From assembly GCF_016907235.1 (NCBI RefSeq), contig NZ_JAFBBO010000001.1:1674001-1738000 (forward strand): a stretch of DNA of 64,000 nucleotides, read 5' to 3'. The stretch's first letter is position 1. Every line of letters starts with the position of its first letter. Shown piece by piece: positions 24,211 through 33,681 of the stretch. The stretch comes from Oerskovia jenensis. GTDB lineage: Bacteria > Actinomycetota > Actinomycetes > Actinomycetales > Cellulomonadaceae. The notes under the pieces were generated by a model. The model worked only from the letters and a program-made list of their open reading frames with translations. It did not search any database and was not told the DNA's origin. The translations under genes were made by a program, and so were the position numbers.

Positions 24211-25084
24211 GCTCGCCGTCGAACACGGTCCTGGCCTCGGCCCAGAACTCGGCCGGGTCCTGGTAGCGCTGCGAGAAGTGCGTCAGGACGAGCGACCGGA
24301 CGCCGCACTCGGCCGCGACCGTCGCCGCCTGGAGCGCGGTCAGGTGACCGAACGCGTGCGCGAGGTCGCGGTCCCGGTCGAGGAACGTCGACTCGATCAC
24401 GAGCAGGTCGACACCCTGCGCGAGCGAGAACACCGCGTCGCACAGGCGCGTGTCCATGACGAACGCGAACGACTGCCCGGGCCGCACGACGCTCACGTCC
24501 TCGAGCCTGACCGTCCCGGCACCCACCTCGACGACGCCCTCGCGCTGGAGCAGCCCGACCGTGGGCCCCTGGATCCCGGCGGCCGCGAGCAGCTCCGGGA
24601 CCATGCGCCGTCCCGCCGGCTCGTCGAGCCGGTAGCCGAACGCCTCGACGCCGTGGTCGAGCCGCTCGGCGCGCAGGACGAACCCGGGCTCGGCGCGCAC
24701 GGCCGGCACCGGGCCTGCGGCCGTCAGCGGCTGCAGCAGCAGGTACGCACGGTGGTGGTACGAGGTCGCGTCGAGCAGGTGGTCGACCCACGTCGCGCCC
24801 GACGCCGGGAAGGACACCGGGATCGTGTGCGGCACGCCGTCCAGGCTGATGCGCTGCACGACGCCGGCCAGCCCCAGGCTGTGGTCACCGTGCAGATGCG
24901 TGATCGCGATCCGCGTCAGGTCCGTCGCGGACACCCCGGCCCGGAGCATCTGCCGCTGCGTGCCCTCGCCCGGGTCGAACAGGACGGCCTCGTCGTCCCA
25001 GCACAGGACGTAGCCGTTGTGGTTGCGCGTCCGGGTGGGCACCTGGCTGGCGGTGCCCAGGACGACGAGCTCGCGGCGGGACAT
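24158..25084 (-). CDS. rnz: ribonuclease Z
   Basis: 308 residues, the normal size for tRNase Z short form, which cuts the 3' trailer from tRNA precursors. The metallo-beta-lactamase motifs are present: [23 protein letters not shown] at the N-terminus, the zinc motif [11 protein letters not shown] (about 63-73), [12 protein letters not shown], and the C-terminal [10 protein letters not shown]. Actinobacterial members often keep this layout. It ends inside the last codons of the convergent NADAR gene. The downstream UbiB-like gene ends 76 bases upstream of its start, with a short hairpin (25129-25146) between. Confidence 0.93.
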   Translation of the reverse strand: MSRRELVVLGTASQVPTRTRNHNGYVLCWDDEAVLFDPGEGTQRQMLRAGVSATDLTRIAITHLHGDHSLGLAGVVQRISLDGVPHTIPVSFPASGATWVDHLLDATSYHHRAYLLLQPLTAAGPVPAVRAEPGFVLRAERLDHGVEAFGYRLDEPAGRRMVPELLAAAGIQGPTVGLLQREGVVEVGAGTVRLEDVSVVRPGQSFAFVMDTRLCDAVFSLAQGVDLLVIESTFLDRDRDLAHAFGHLTALQAATVAAECGVRSLVLTHFSQRYQDPAEFWAEARTVFDGELTVAEDLDRVQVPPRTH

Positions 25085-25128
25085 GAGCGCACGCTAGCCC
25101 CCGGGGGCCGCACGGGCACAGCATTTCG

Positions 25129-25146
25129 GCGCAGCCCGCGCTGCGC
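25129..25146. terminator. 7-bp hairpin after the UbiB-like gene
   Basis: GCGCAGC at 25129-25135 pairs with GCTGCGC at 25140-25146 around CCGC, 14 bases after the stop of the minus-strand gene. A 12-base palindrome GCCCCCGGGGGC (25097-25108) lies close by. Confidence 0.5.
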
Positions 25147-25160
25147 GTCGACCCGAGCCG

Positions 25161-27245
25161 TCAGCCCCGGTCGCCGGGCGCCCCGCGGAACGCGTAGATC
25201 AGCACTCGGATGCTGAGCACCGCGCCGACGAAGAGCATGATCGCGCCGAAGACCGAGTACCAGCTCAGGTCGCTCGTGAGCTGGGGCCCGTTCTGCGCGA
25301 TCAGCAGGAACACCCCGCCCACGACGCTCGCCGCGGCGATGATGGTCGAGATGACCTGCTGCACGAGGCTCGTGACGAACCTCCGGTCACCGGGGTCGGA
25401 GAACGCCCGGACGTTGACCGTGAACCTCCCCGCCTCGAGGTCCGACGTGATCTTGTTGAGGCGCCGGGGCAGGCGCTCGATCGACGGGGCGAACGCCAGG
25501 AGCTGGGCCCCTGCCTTGGCCCGGATCTTGCGCAGGCTCACCATGTTGCGCAGCAGCTCCTCGCCCTCGTCGCGTGCCGAGGAGACCAGCTCGAAGGAGG
25601 GCGAGAGCAGGTGCAGCGTCCCGTCGAGCGACGCGATCGTGCGGAACGCCGCGGCGACCTGCGGCGGCACGCCCATGCCCGCGTCGTTCACGAGCCGGAC
25701 CATCGACGCGAACAGCGAGCCGCTGCTCGCGGTCCCTCCCCCGCGGAACCGCAGGATGAGCTGCCCGACCGCGCGCTCGAACCGGCGCTCGTCGAACCTG
25801 TCGGGCTGGTCGAGGAGCTCGATGAGCGCGTCGGTCGCCGCGATCGAGTCGTCGGCCTCGACCGCGAGCAGCACGGCCGCGAGCGCGACCCGCTCGGCCT
25901 CGTCGAGCCGCCCCACCGAGCCGAAGTCGAGCAGCCCGAGCGAGCCGTCGTCGCGCAGCAGGACGTTGCCCGGGTGCAGGTCGGCGTGGAAGACGCCCGT
26001 CACCACGATCTGGTCGAGCGTGACGCGCAGCAGGCGGGCCGCGATGTCGTGGCGCGTGCCGTCGTCGAACGTCGAGAGGAGCTCGGCCGCATCTCCCACG
26101 GGGACCCCCTCGAGGCGGTCCATGACCAGGAGCGTCGAGCTCGACAGCTCGGGGTAGACACGCGGGATCTCGACGAGGGGCACGTTCGCGTCGGGGTCGT
26201 CGACCTGGTGCGCACCGGGCAGAGGGTGGCGCCGCGAGTGCCGGACCGTCGCGAGCGCGCCCTGCACGTCGAGCGTGTTCTCGAGCTCGGTCGTGTAGTC
26301 GAGCTCCTCGCGCAGGGAGGCCGCGAAGCCCTCGGCGAGGTCCATGATGCCGAGCGACGGGCCCCACGACGTGTCGCGCTGGAGCCGGCGCGCGATGCGC
26401 AGCACGATCCGCAGGTCTCCCAGCACCTGCTGGCGCGCCCCGGGACGCTGCACCTTGACGACGACCTCCCGACCGTCGAGCAGGGTCGCGCAGTGCACCT
26501 GGCCGACCGACGCCGACGCGATGGGATCGGGGTCGAGGTGCGCGAACACGGTCTCCAGGGGGGCGCCGATCGACCGCGCGACCATCGCCTGGATCTGCGC
26601 CCAGGGCGCGGGCGGGACCTGGCTCTGGAGCCGCGACAGCTCCTCGACGTACACCGCGGGCAGCAGGTCCGCGCGGGTCGAGAGCATCTGGCCGAGCTTC
26701 ACGAAGGTCACGCCCGCGTCGGCCAGCGCGGCCCGCAGCTCGCGCGCCACGGCCCGCTCCTCGGTGTCCGTCGTCCCGCGGTGGCTGCGTCGGCGTGCGC
26801 CCCGACCGAAGAAGCCGCCCAGGCCGTGCCGGAGCATGATCCCCATGATCTGGGTGTAGCGCCACATGTCCTTGGACCCGCGGCGCAGCTCGACGACCGC
26901 GCGCCACGGCGTCGGGATGCTGCCCGTGGGCACCAGGAGCTCCAGGACGAGCAGCAACCCGAGGCCGATCACGAACGACCAGGCCCACGCCAGGACGATG
27001 ATCACGAGGACGACCCCGGGATGGACCGCGAGCGACCCGTCGGCCTCCTGCACGCCGAGCTGCTGGAACCCCTCGGTGAGCCCCCACGACCCGAGCGAGA
27101 CCACGAGGATCGTCATGAGGATCGACCGGATCCAGCCGACCGGCACCCCGAGGACCCTGCGAGCCGTGGCCGCGAGCAGGAGAACCATGAGGCCCGTGGC
27201 GACGGCGGTGAACAGTGCCGTCCCGATCGAGGAGAGGATCTGCAT
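25161..27245 (-). CDS. UbiB/AarF (ABC1) family atypical kinase with N- and C-terminal membrane segments
   Basis: 694 residues. The N-terminal 110 residues hold three hydrophobic segments (MVLLLAATARRVLG, ILMTILVVSLGSWGL, VLVIIVLAWAWSFVIGLGLLLVLELL). The kinase core follows: FVKLGQMLSTRADLLP (KxGQ motif), ASVGQVH (Ala-rich loop), VVVKVQRPG (lysine), FHADLHPGN and LLDFGSVGRL (metal site). Two more helices close the C-terminus. UbiB proteins support quinone synthesis through ATPase or kinase activity; actinobacteria use menaquinone, so the client here is unknown. ATG 27245 is chosen because the earlier frame is low-complexity and precedes the first helix by 85 residues. Confidence 0.92.
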   Translation of the reverse strand: MQILSSIGTALFTAVATGLMVLLLAATARRVLGVPVGWIRSILMTILVVSLGSWGLTEGFQQLGVQEADGSLAVHPGVVLVIIVLAWAWSFVIGLGLLLVLELLVPTGSIPTPWRAVVELRRGSKDMWRYTQIMGIMLRHGLGGFFGRGARRRSHRGTTDTEERAVARELRAALADAGVTFVKLGQMLSTRADLLPAVYVEELSRLQSQVPPAPWAQIQAMVARSIGAPLETVFAHLDPDPIASASVGQVHCATLLDGREVVVKVQRPGARQQVLGDLRIVLRIARRLQRDTSWGPSLGIMDLAEGFAASLREELDYTTELENTLDVQGALATVRHSRRHPLPGAHQVDDPDANVPLVEIPRVYPELSSSTLLVMDRLEGVPVGDAAELLSTFDDGTRHDIAARLLRVTLDQIVVTGVFHADLHPGNVLLRDDGSLGLLDFGSVGRLDEAERVALAAVLLAVEADDSIAATDALIELLDQPDRFDERRFERAVGQLILRFRGGGTASSGSLFASMVRLVNDAGMGVPPQVAAAFRTIASLDGTLHLLSPSFELVSSARDEGEELLRNMVSLRKIRAKAGAQLLAFAPSIERLPRRLNKITSDLEAGRFTVNVRAFSDPGDRRFVTSLVQQVISTIIAAASVVGGVFLLIAQNGPQLTSDLSWYSVFGAIMLFVGAVLSIRVLIYAFRGAPGDRG

Positions 27246-27646
27246 GGGCCCTACTCTCCCGCGCACCGGGTGAGAGCGCAGGAGGACACGCGCACGTCGT
27301 GACGGGACGACGCACCGCGCCGTGACGATCGCCCCGGGGCCCGACGGCGCCCCGCGCCAGAAGGGGGGCGTCGCCCCCGGGGACGTCGCCGATCCGCCCG
27401 ACGACGCGACCTTCGCATCCACCGCTGTCACGGTGGGCGACCTGGGAAGCCCGGTGCCGACGGAGCGTCCTTCTCCTCCCCGGATCTCCCTCGCTGACAT
27501 CGACGCGTTCCTCGTCGCGACGCGACAGAAGGACGAGCGAACCGTCGAACCTCAGCTACCCAGGTGAGGAAGGCCCGAACGACGAGCCGGCCGTCGGGTT
27601 CGCGCACGGGCTCTGGCGTCTCGCCGGGCGTGCCACCTGACTCGAT
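27246..27646. other. gap between the UbiB-like gene and the small membrane gene
   Basis: About 400 bases with no well-supported gene. It must contain the UbiB-like gene's promoter. A plus-strand frame at 27322-27567 may be coding. No hairpin, RNA or repeat stands out. From about 27560 the GC content is lower than in the neighbourhood. Confidence 0.5.
27322..27567 (+). CDS. possible small protein, weakly supported
   Basis: 81 residues from GTG. No motif, no membrane segment; Pro/Asp/Ala-rich in the first half, then a more normal segment RISLADIDAFLVATRQKDERTVE. Codon third positions are only moderately GC-rich. No clear ribosome-binding site. It overlaps no other gene. Could be noise. Confidence 0.3.
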   Translation: MTIAPGPDGAPRQKGGVAPGDVADPPDDATFASTAVTVGDLGSPVPTERPSPPRISLADIDAFLVATRQKDERTVEPQLPR

Positions 27647-27940
27647 CTACGACCGCTTGTGGACGACGAAGCGTCTCCACGCGACGAGATACCAGACGAT
27701 CGCGCAGACGAGCGCGATCGGCGCCACGACATACACCAGAAAGAGGACCGCCATGGAGGCGTAGATCCCCAGCGACCACATCCACTGACTGGCGGCATGT
27801 TTCGCCCACCACAAGACCAACGGGTAGGAGAGCAGCGACAACAGGGTGACGGCCGTCGCGACGAGAGCCCGGACGAGCGCTCGGCGATGAGGAATGGTCG
27901 GCACGACGAGGAGCGTAGCGGTAGGGGTCACGTTGCCCAT
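27647..27940 (-). CDS. small two-helix membrane protein
   Basis: 97 residues from ATG 27940 (a GTG six codons earlier at 27958 is possible). Basic N-terminal helix segment HRRALVRALVATAVTLLSLLSYPLVLWW and a second long hydrophobic stretch WSLGIYASMAVLFLVYVVAPIALVCAIVWYLVAW, ending in RRFVVHKRS. No family recognised. The base composition is less GC-rich than that of its neighbours, which hints at a different history. It lies downstream of the MFS gene on the same strand but 107 bases away. Confidence 0.65.
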   Translation of the reverse strand: MGNVTPTATLLVVPTIPHRRALVRALVATAVTLLSLLSYPLVLWWAKHAASQWMWSLGIYASMAVLFLVYVVAPIALVCAIVWYLVAWRRFVVHKRS

Positions 27941-28047
27941 GGCACCAGCGGGTGCCACGGGCAGCGCTGCACGGAAGACCGTCCGGTGCGGGGTGCTCGG
28001 CGTCTGCTCGGGCGCGACACCGTCGAAGGACGAGATCCGGCAAGCGG

Positions 28048-29319
28048 TCAGGCCGTGAGTGCCCTCGTCGAGGTGTCGTAGCGCCTGCCCGCGGTCGCCG
28101 CACGCAGTGCGGCCCAGACGAGCAGCGCGGCGCTCAGCACGATCCCGGGCACGTTGGACGCCTGCCAGCCCAAGGTCTGGAAGACGACGGCCGCGCCGAG
28201 CGACGCGAGAACGGAGGCCGAGCCGGTGACTCCTTCGACCAGAGCCTGCAGCCTGCCGCCGGCACCGCGTTCGTAGCAGCGCAGCAGAAACGCGGAGCCC
28301 GCGAGAAAGAGCAGGTTCCAGCCGATCCCCACGAGCGAGAGCGTGAAAATCATCGGCAGCGCCTCGCTGCTGATCGCACCGAGAACGGCACCGGCCAGCA
28401 TCACGACCGCGCCGACCATGGTGGCGGTCGACGGCCCCCAGCGGCGCAAGAGCTCACCGCTGAAGACCGCGGGCGCGAACATGCCCACGAGGTGCCACTG
28501 GATCATCGCGGTCGACGTCGTCTCGGAGTGGCCGGCATGAGTGCTCGCCAGCGGGCCGATCGCCATCACGAGCGTCATCAGTGCGGCCGCGACGGGCAGG
28601 ATGACGAGCGCAGCCACGAAGTCCGGGTTCTTGAGGGCGTGCGCGACGGCGAGGGCGCGCACGGGCGAGGCGGCAGGCTGCCCGTCGGGGGCCACAGCCG
28701 CCGTCGCCGTCGGCTCGCGCGAGACACTGAGCGCCAAGGGGATCGCGACGGCACCGATGGTCGCGACCAAGAGGTACGAGCCCACGAACTGGGTCTCGAA
28801 GGCGTGCGACGCCGCGAGGGCCGTGAAGGGCCCGGCGAAGGCGGCGAGGAGCCCGCCGTACATCACGGTCGAGAGGGCGCGTTCCTGCTTGCCCTCCGGA
28901 GCCAGGTCGGCGGCGAGAAAGCGCACGTACCCGCCGGTCGCCGTGTACGCGCCCACGAGTGCGGTCCCCACGCACAGCAGCGGGAACGAGTGCTGCACGA
29001 CGGCCAGCGCCGAGAGCAGCCCGCCGATCACCGCGAGCCCGGCCCCGGCCGCCATGACACGGCGGTAGCCCCAGCGGGCCACGAGCAGACCGGTGAGGAC
29101 GGCCGCGAGAAGGCCGGCCCCGACCATGAGGGTGAGGGGGAGGGTCGCGAGCAGCGGCGTCGGCGCCAGGGCGAGCCCGGCCAGGGCGGTGAGGGTGAGG
29201 TCCACGCTGAGCACGCCGTAGAAGAGGGCCTGCATGCTCACGAGCCGGGTGATGTCGGCCCAGTGATGCCGGTCTGTCGAGCGGTTCTCGAGGGGGGTGA
29301 AGAGTGGGGTCTCGGACAC
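28048..29319 (-). CDS. MFS transporter
   Basis: 423 residues with 12 predicted membrane helices. The motif between helices 2 and 3 reads LLVARWGYRRVMAAGAG, the MFS motif A. Helices are paired in two six-helix halves with a central loop (REPTATAAVAPDGQPAAS). The GTG at 29319 has AAGGAG four bases upstream; a longer frame would overlap the divergent regulator. Substrate unknown. The divergent GlxA-type regulator 94 bases away probably controls it. The helix content resembles small DHA1-type transporters of sugars or drugs (inference). Confidence 0.88.
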   Translation of the reverse strand: MSETPLFTPLENRSTDRHHWADITRLVSMQALFYGVLSVDLTLTALAGLALAPTPLLATLPLTLMVGAGLLAAVLTGLLVARWGYRRVMAAGAGLAVIGGLLSALAVVQHSFPLLCVGTALVGAYTATGGYVRFLAADLAPEGKQERALSTVMYGGLLAAFAGPFTALAASHAFETQFVGSYLLVATIGAVAIPLALSVSREPTATAAVAPDGQPAASPVRALAVAHALKNPDFVAALVILPVAAALMTLVMAIGPLASTHAGHSETTSTAMIQWHLVGMFAPAVFSGELLRRWGPSTATMVGAVVMLAGAVLGAISSEALPMIFTLSLVGIGWNLLFLAGSAFLLRCYERGAGGRLQALVEGVTGSASVLASLGAAVVFQTLGWQASNVPGIVLSAALLVWAALRAATAGRRYDTSTRALTA

Positions 29320-29413
29320 GGTTCTCCTTGTGGTGAGCGGGTGCTCCTCACTCTCGTGTGCGGCATCCTCGGAGGCCAGTGGCTGAAATGCCTCTCTTCG
29401 ATAGGATCTGGCC

Positions 29414-30370
29414 ATGAGTGTTCATCGCGTCGTCGTCCTGCTGCTCGACAAGGTGCTGCCGCTCGACCTGGGCATCCCCCTGCAGGTGTTCGGTCGCGAG
29501 GAGCTGCCGCACTACTCGGTGCACACGGCATCGCTCGGCGGGCGACCCGTCGAGATGCTGGGCGGCACGAGCGTGACACCCAGCGCCGACCTCGACGCGC
29601 TCGAGAGCGCCGACACGGTGATCGTGCCCGGCTACGCGCACGCCGATACTCCACAAGCCGCAGAAGTGCTCGACGCACTGCGCTCGGCGCACGTGCGCGG
29701 GGCACGCATGGTGTCGATCTGCTCAGGCGCCTTCGCTCTGGCGCAGGCGGGCGTGCTCGACGGGCGCAGGGCGACGACCCACTGGCAGAGCTGTGCGCAG
29801 CTCGCGGCACAGCATCCGTCGGTCGCTGTCGACCCGGACGTGCTCTACGTCGACGAAGGCAGCGTGCTCACCTCGGCGGGCGTGGCCGCAGGAATCGACC
29901 TGTGCCTGCACATCGTGCGCCGTGACCTGGGCGCGAGCGTGGCCAACCGGGTGGCGCGAAGCATCGTCGCCGCTCCGCGCCGAGAAGGCGGCCAGGCGCA
30001 GTTCATCGAGCGCCCGACGACGGCCGCCGGCGACGACCCTCTCGCCCGCACGCGGGAATGGATGCTGAGCTCGCTCGCCGAGCCCCTCACGGTCACCGCC
30101 ATGGCCGCGACGGCCCGCAGCTCGGTGCGCAGCTTCTCGCGCAACTTCGCCCGCCAGACGGGCCAGACGCCGTTGCGCTGGTTGCACGCGCAGCGCATCG
30201 AGCTCGCACGCGAGATGCTGGAGACGAGCGATCTGAGCATCGACGAGATCGCTGCGCGCAGCGGCCTGGGCAGCCCCGCGAACTTTCGCACCCACTTCAA
30301 GAGGGCGACCAGCCTCTCGCCGCAGCGCTACCGCCTCGCGTTCACCGAGCGCCCGGAGACCTTGGCCTGA
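29414..30370 (+). CDS. GlxA/FtrA-type AraC family regulator with DJ-1/PfpI domain
   Basis: 318 residues. Residues 1-170 form a DJ-1/PfpI-like domain (VVVLLLDKVLPLDLGIPLQVFG; nucleophile-elbow-like ICSGAFALAQAGVLDGRRATTHW). Residues 215-315 are an AraC-type double helix-turn-helix (SLAEPLTVTAMAATARSSVRSFSRNFARQTGQTPLRWLHAQRIELAREMLE, then IDEIAARSGLGSPANFRTHFKR). Such regulators sense small metabolites and usually act on an adjacent transporter or enzyme. ATG 29414 starts directly beside the MFS promoter region. Confidence 0.93.
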   Translation: MSVHRVVVLLLDKVLPLDLGIPLQVFGREELPHYSVHTASLGGRPVEMLGGTSVTPSADLDALESADTVIVPGYAHADTPQAAEVLDALRSAHVRGARMVSICSGAFALAQAGVLDGRRATTHWQSCAQLAAQHPSVAVDPDVLYVDEGSVLTSAGVAAGIDLCLHIVRRDLGASVANRVARSIVAAPRREGGQAQFIERPTTAAGDDPLARTREWMLSSLAEPLTVTAMAATARSSVRSFSRNFARQTGQTPLRWLHAQRIELAREMLETSDLSIDEIAARSGLGSPANFRTHFKRATSLSPQRYRLAFTERPETLA

Positions 30371-30491
30371 GGGCGGTTCGGCGCTGTGCCGCGGGTTCAC
30401 GGCCGGGGCACGCGCCGGTGGGCCGACCGCCCGCGCGCCGCGATCCAGGGTGCATGGATCCAGGGTGCATGTCCGACATGATCGTGTTCGG

Positions 30492-32174
30492 ATGGTCCCG
30501 ATGACTTCGCGATCGACGACGACACGAGTCCGCGCCGCAGCGTCCACGCTGGCGGCGGTCCTTCTCCTGGGTGGCGTGCCTGCCGTGGCCGCCACCGGGC
30601 CGGGGGGTGATCCGCCGTCGCCGAGCGGGCAGGTCGAGGCCCCGGTGCCGCAGATCGCGTGGGGTCCGTGCGACGGCACGGGCCTCGAGGCATTCGAGTG
30701 TGCGAGCGTCGAGGTCCCCACGGACTACGACCGTCCGCGAGGCCGGACGACGACGATCGGCCTGACCCGCCTGCCCGCGACAGATCCCGCGCAGCGCGTC
30801 GGGAGCCTGTTCACGAACTTCGGCGGCCCGGGCGGCCCGGGCGTCGAGGGGCTCCACCAGCTCGGCGGCAGGCTGTTCGACGACGAGGTGCTCGCCCGGT
30901 TCGACGTGATCGGGTTCGACCCGCGCGCGGTCGGGACGTCCGACCCGGCGACGTGCTTCCGCGACGCCGGGCGCGAGACGGCGTTCATGTCGAGCGTGCC
31001 CGCGTTCCCGGTCACCGACCGCGAGGAGCGGCGCTTCCTCGGGCAGATGGCCACCCTGGGCGCGTCGTGCACGCTCTTCTCCGGGGACCGCATCTCGCAC
31101 TCGTCGACCGCGAACGTCGCACGTGACATGGACCTGCTGCGCCAGGCCGTGGGCGACGACGAGCTCAGCTACGTCGGCTACTCGTACGGCACGGTCCTCG
31201 GAGCCACCTATGCGGCGCTCTTCCCGGACCGGGTCCGCGCGATGGTGCTCGACGGGACGATGGACGTCGACGCGTGGTCGGGCGTCGGGTCCGACGAGCT
31301 GCTGGGCGCGCGCATCGGGCAGGCAGCGGGCGCGACGGAGACGTTCGGCGAGTTCGCACGGCTGTGCGCCGAGGCGGGTCCGGCGGCCTGTGCGCTCGCG
31401 TCGCTCGGCGACCCTGCCGAGGTCGTCGAGGCGACGTACGCGGCCCTGCGCGAGGCGCCCGTCGACGTCCCGCTCCCGGACGGGTCGACCGTCCCGATCG
31501 GGTATCCCGAGACCGTGGCGCTCGTCTTCTCCTACCTCTACGAGCCCGTCGCCTGGGGCGACCTCGACCTGACGCTCGCGGGCCTCGCGGTGCTGAGCGG
31601 CGCCGTCGGGCCGCCTGCCGCGGATGCGCCGAGCGCCCGCAGCGCCGCCCCGTCGCTCGGGGAGCTCCTGCGCCGGGCCGGGTACGCGCAGGACTACCCG
31701 TCGGTCGGCGGCGCGCTCGCGAGCCTGTGCGTGGACGTCACGACGCCGGGCGCCCCGCGGTCGTACGCGGCGAAGGTCGACGCGCTCGACGCGCAGTACC
31801 CGCACTTCGGCCGCTACCGCGGCTGGGTCGGCATCCAGTGCGAGTTCGTCCCGGTGACCGACCGCGACGCGTTCACCGGTCCGTGGGACCAGACGACCGG
31901 AGCGCCGGTGCTCGTCGTCGGCACCCGGTTCGACCCGGCGACGCCCTACGCGTTCACGCAGCCGTACGCCGACCGCTGGCCCGACGCACGCGTGCTCACC
32001 GTCGAGGGGTGGGGGCACACGATCGTCGGCAAGTCCGCGTGCGCCGACGCCGCGGTGGCCCGGTACCTCGTCGACCTCGAGGCGACCGACGGCGCGACGT
32101 GCGCCCAGGACGTGGTGCCGTTCCAGGGACCGTCGGTCCCGCTCGGCGAGGCGCTGCGGCTGCCGGTGACGTAG
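30492..32174 (+). CDS. secreted TAP-type alpha/beta hydrolase (peptidase family S33)
   Basis: 560 residues with a signal peptide (RVRAAASTLAAVLLLGGVPAVAAT). The oxyanion loop is TNFGGPGGPG, followed by VIGFDPRAVGTSD; the nucleophile serine is in YVGYSYGTVLG, the catalytic Asp likely in GTRFDPATPY and His in VEGWGHTIVG, within a TAP-like C-terminal domain. These match the secreted tripeptidyl aminopeptidases of Streptomyces. It should trim peptides or esters outside the cell. ATG 30492 is used; ATG 30501 is possible. Just upstream lies a 15-base tandem duplication (30443-30471). A second paralogue lies at 45858-47402. Confidence 0.9.
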   Translation: MVPMTSRSTTTRVRAAASTLAAVLLLGGVPAVAATGPGGDPPSPSGQVEAPVPQIAWGPCDGTGLEAFECASVEVPTDYDRPRGRTTTIGLTRLPATDPAQRVGSLFTNFGGPGGPGVEGLHQLGGRLFDDEVLARFDVIGFDPRAVGTSDPATCFRDAGRETAFMSSVPAFPVTDREERRFLGQMATLGASCTLFSGDRISHSSTANVARDMDLLRQAVGDDELSYVGYSYGTVLGATYAALFPDRVRAMVLDGTMDVDAWSGVGSDELLGARIGQAAGATETFGEFARLCAEAGPAACALASLGDPAEVVEATYAALREAPVDVPLPDGSTVPIGYPETVALVFSYLYEPVAWGDLDLTLAGLAVLSGAVGPPAADAPSARSAAPSLGELLRRAGYAQDYPSVGGALASLCVDVTTPGAPRSYAAKVDALDAQYPHFGRYRGWVGIQCEFVPVTDRDAFTGPWDQTTGAPVLVVGTRFDPATPYAFTQPYADRWPDARVLTVEGWGHTIVGKSACADAAVARYLVDLEATDGATCAQDVVPFQGPSVPLGEALRLPVT

Positions 32175-32197
32175 GCCGTGACGCTGACGGCGCGGCA

Positions 32198-32230
32198 CGG
32201 GGCGAGGGCGGTCCGACCGCCCTCGCCCCG
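32198..32230. terminator. 15-bp hairpin after the TAP-type hydrolase
   Basis: CGGGGCGAGGGCGGT (32198-32212) pairs perfectly with 32216-32230 around CCG, 24 bases after the stop. A strong GC stem without a T-tract. Confidence 0.8.
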
Positions 32231-32310
32231 TCGCGTCCGCACGTGGAGATCTCGCGCAGGGTCGCGTCCTGCGCTGGACGCGTGGGCCGCCGGGCCGCGA
32301 GACTCGCCGG

Positions 32311-32886
32311 ATGAACCGCCCCCTGCCCGACGGCGTCACGCCCGCTGGTCGTTCACGTGCGGCCACGTGGGTGGTCCGGGTCGTGGTCGGGCTCGCAGCC
32401 CTCGTCACGGTCGCGCTCGTCGTGGCCGTCGTGGGCTACGTCGTCCTGGTGAACCGGTGGGCCGACGCCTACGACGTCTCTCCGGAGGCGCCCCCCGCGG
32501 TCACCGGGTCGACGGACCCGACCGCCGAGCCGGAGAACCAGGGGCTCGACTCCTCGAACGAGGCCTACCGCGAGCGCCGCGGGACCCCCGCGTCGGACGC
32601 CGAGGCCGCGCTGTCCGTCCCCGCGGTCGAGGCCGCGCTCACCCCGCTCGTCACGGGCGAGACCCTGCGCCGCGACGAGGTCGTGGCGGCACTGACGGGT
32701 GCGGGGTTCGAGACGTTCGGCGTGACTCCCGAGACGACGGTGTCGGGCGACCCTGCGACGAGCTTCGGGGTCGGTGTGAGCGTCCCCGGGGGCTGCGTCT
32801 ACGGCGGGATCGCACCGGAGGGCGTGACCCTCGAGGCGGGCGGCCCGATCGCCGACGGCGGCTGCCTGGAGATGCCGACCCACTGA
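32311..32886 (+). CDS. membrane-anchored protein of unknown function
   Basis: 191 residues. One membrane helix near the N-terminus (VVRVVVGLAALVTVALVVAVVGYVVLV, about 22-48), then a Pro/Thr/Glu-rich linker and a compact outside domain (about 85-190) with two Cys (VPGGCVYGGI and GGCLEMP), which may be disulfide-bonded. The layout is that of small actinobacterial surface proteins with a lipoprotein-like C-terminal fold; no name is safe. It follows the TAP-type hydrolase by 136 bases with a strong hairpin between. Confidence 0.75.
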   Translation: MNRPLPDGVTPAGRSRAATWVVRVVVGLAALVTVALVVAVVGYVVLVNRWADAYDVSPEAPPAVTGSTDPTAEPENQGLDSSNEAYRERRGTPASDAEAALSVPAVEAALTPLVTGETLRRDEVVAALTGAGFETFGVTPETTVSGDPATSFGVGVSVPGGCVYGGIAPEGVTLEAGGPIADGGCLEMPTH

Positions 32887-32909
32887 CCCTCACTGACCCT
32901 CACCGTCCC

Positions 32910-32925
32910 CTGCGGCCCTCCGCAG
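32910..32925. terminator. short hairpin between convergent genes
   Basis: CTGCGG (32910-32915) pairs with CCGCAG (32920-32925) around CCCT, in the gap between the convergent membrane-protein and SIS genes. Confidence 0.45.
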
Positions 32926-32943
32926 CCCCGGCGGCGGACGCGC

Positions 32944-33681
32944 TCAGCCCGTCACGGTGAACCGGGAGTTGGCGGAGTCGCCGTCCACGGTGTTGCTGCT
33001 CGCGTAGACCTGGGGCCGCCCCCCGGCGGCGGCCAGCAGGCCGACGGCCTCGGCGACGACCGCGTCGAGGGCGGCTGCCCCGACGACCGTCGAGGTGGGC
33101 CCGACCTTCTGGTCGACCCCGTCGACCGCGACCGCGGCGTCCCCGACGGCGCCACCGTTGTCGATCACGAACTCCGCGGCCTCGTGGAGCCGCGGGAGCA
33201 CCGGTCGACGCGCCTGGCCGGACGTCGCGTGAGCGATGCTCGTGACGGCGACCACGACCGCCCCGCGGGCCTGCACGGCGGCGACCAGCTCGGTCGTGGT
33301 CGCGTTGCTGCCGGAGTTCGACGCGACCACGACCACGTCGCCCTTCTCGACGCCGTGGTCCTCGACGATCGCCTCCGCAAGCCCCGAAAGACGTTCGAGG
33401 GCGGTGGAGAGCGGCGCGCTCGCGTGGAGCATGAACCCCTCGAAGAGGATCGGGCGGACCCCGACGAGGCCGCCGGCCCGGTAGTAGAGCTCCTCGGCGA
33501 GGATGTGCGAGTGGCCGGTCCCGAACGCGTGGACGGTCCGCCCGGCGAGCACCGCGTCGGCGATCGCGCGGGCGGCGGCCGCGATCGACGGCCACTGGTC
33601 CGTCATGAGCTGGTCGATCAGGTCTCGTGTCACGGCCAGGTACTCGCGTCCGGGCGAGGTCTCGGGGGGTGCTGCGGTCAT
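32944..33681 (-). CDS. SIS domain sugar-phosphate protein
   Basis: 245 residues. A sugar isomerase (SIS) fold: RTVHAFGTGHSHILAEELYYRAGGL (about 48-72) and VVVASNSGSNATTTELV (about 116-132), where the Ser/Thr-rich loop binds the sugar phosphate. The layout matches the UPF0309/SIS proteins that pair with GntR regulators in amino-sugar pathways. It is cotranslated with the upstream GntR gene (ATGA overlap at 33678-33681). Likely an isomerase or deaminase for a hexosamine phosphate (inference). Confidence 0.87.
   Translation of the reverse strand: MTAAPPETSPGREYLAVTRDLIDQLMTDQWPSIAAAARAIADAVLAGRTVHAFGTGHSHILAEELYYRAGGLVGVRPILFEGFMLHASAPLSTALERLSGLAEAIVEDHGVEKGDVVVVASNSGSNATTTELVAAVQARGAVVVAVTSIAHATSGQARRPVLPRLHEAAEFVIDNGGAVGDAAVAVDGVDQKVGPTSTVVGAAALDAVVAEAVGLLAAAGGRPQVYASSNTVDGDSANSRFTVTG

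Noticed and set aside
30443-30471. Tandem duplication GATCCAGGGTGCAT x2 before the TAP-type hydrolase
   Set aside because: Only two copies with no dyad; probably a small duplication, not a regulator site.
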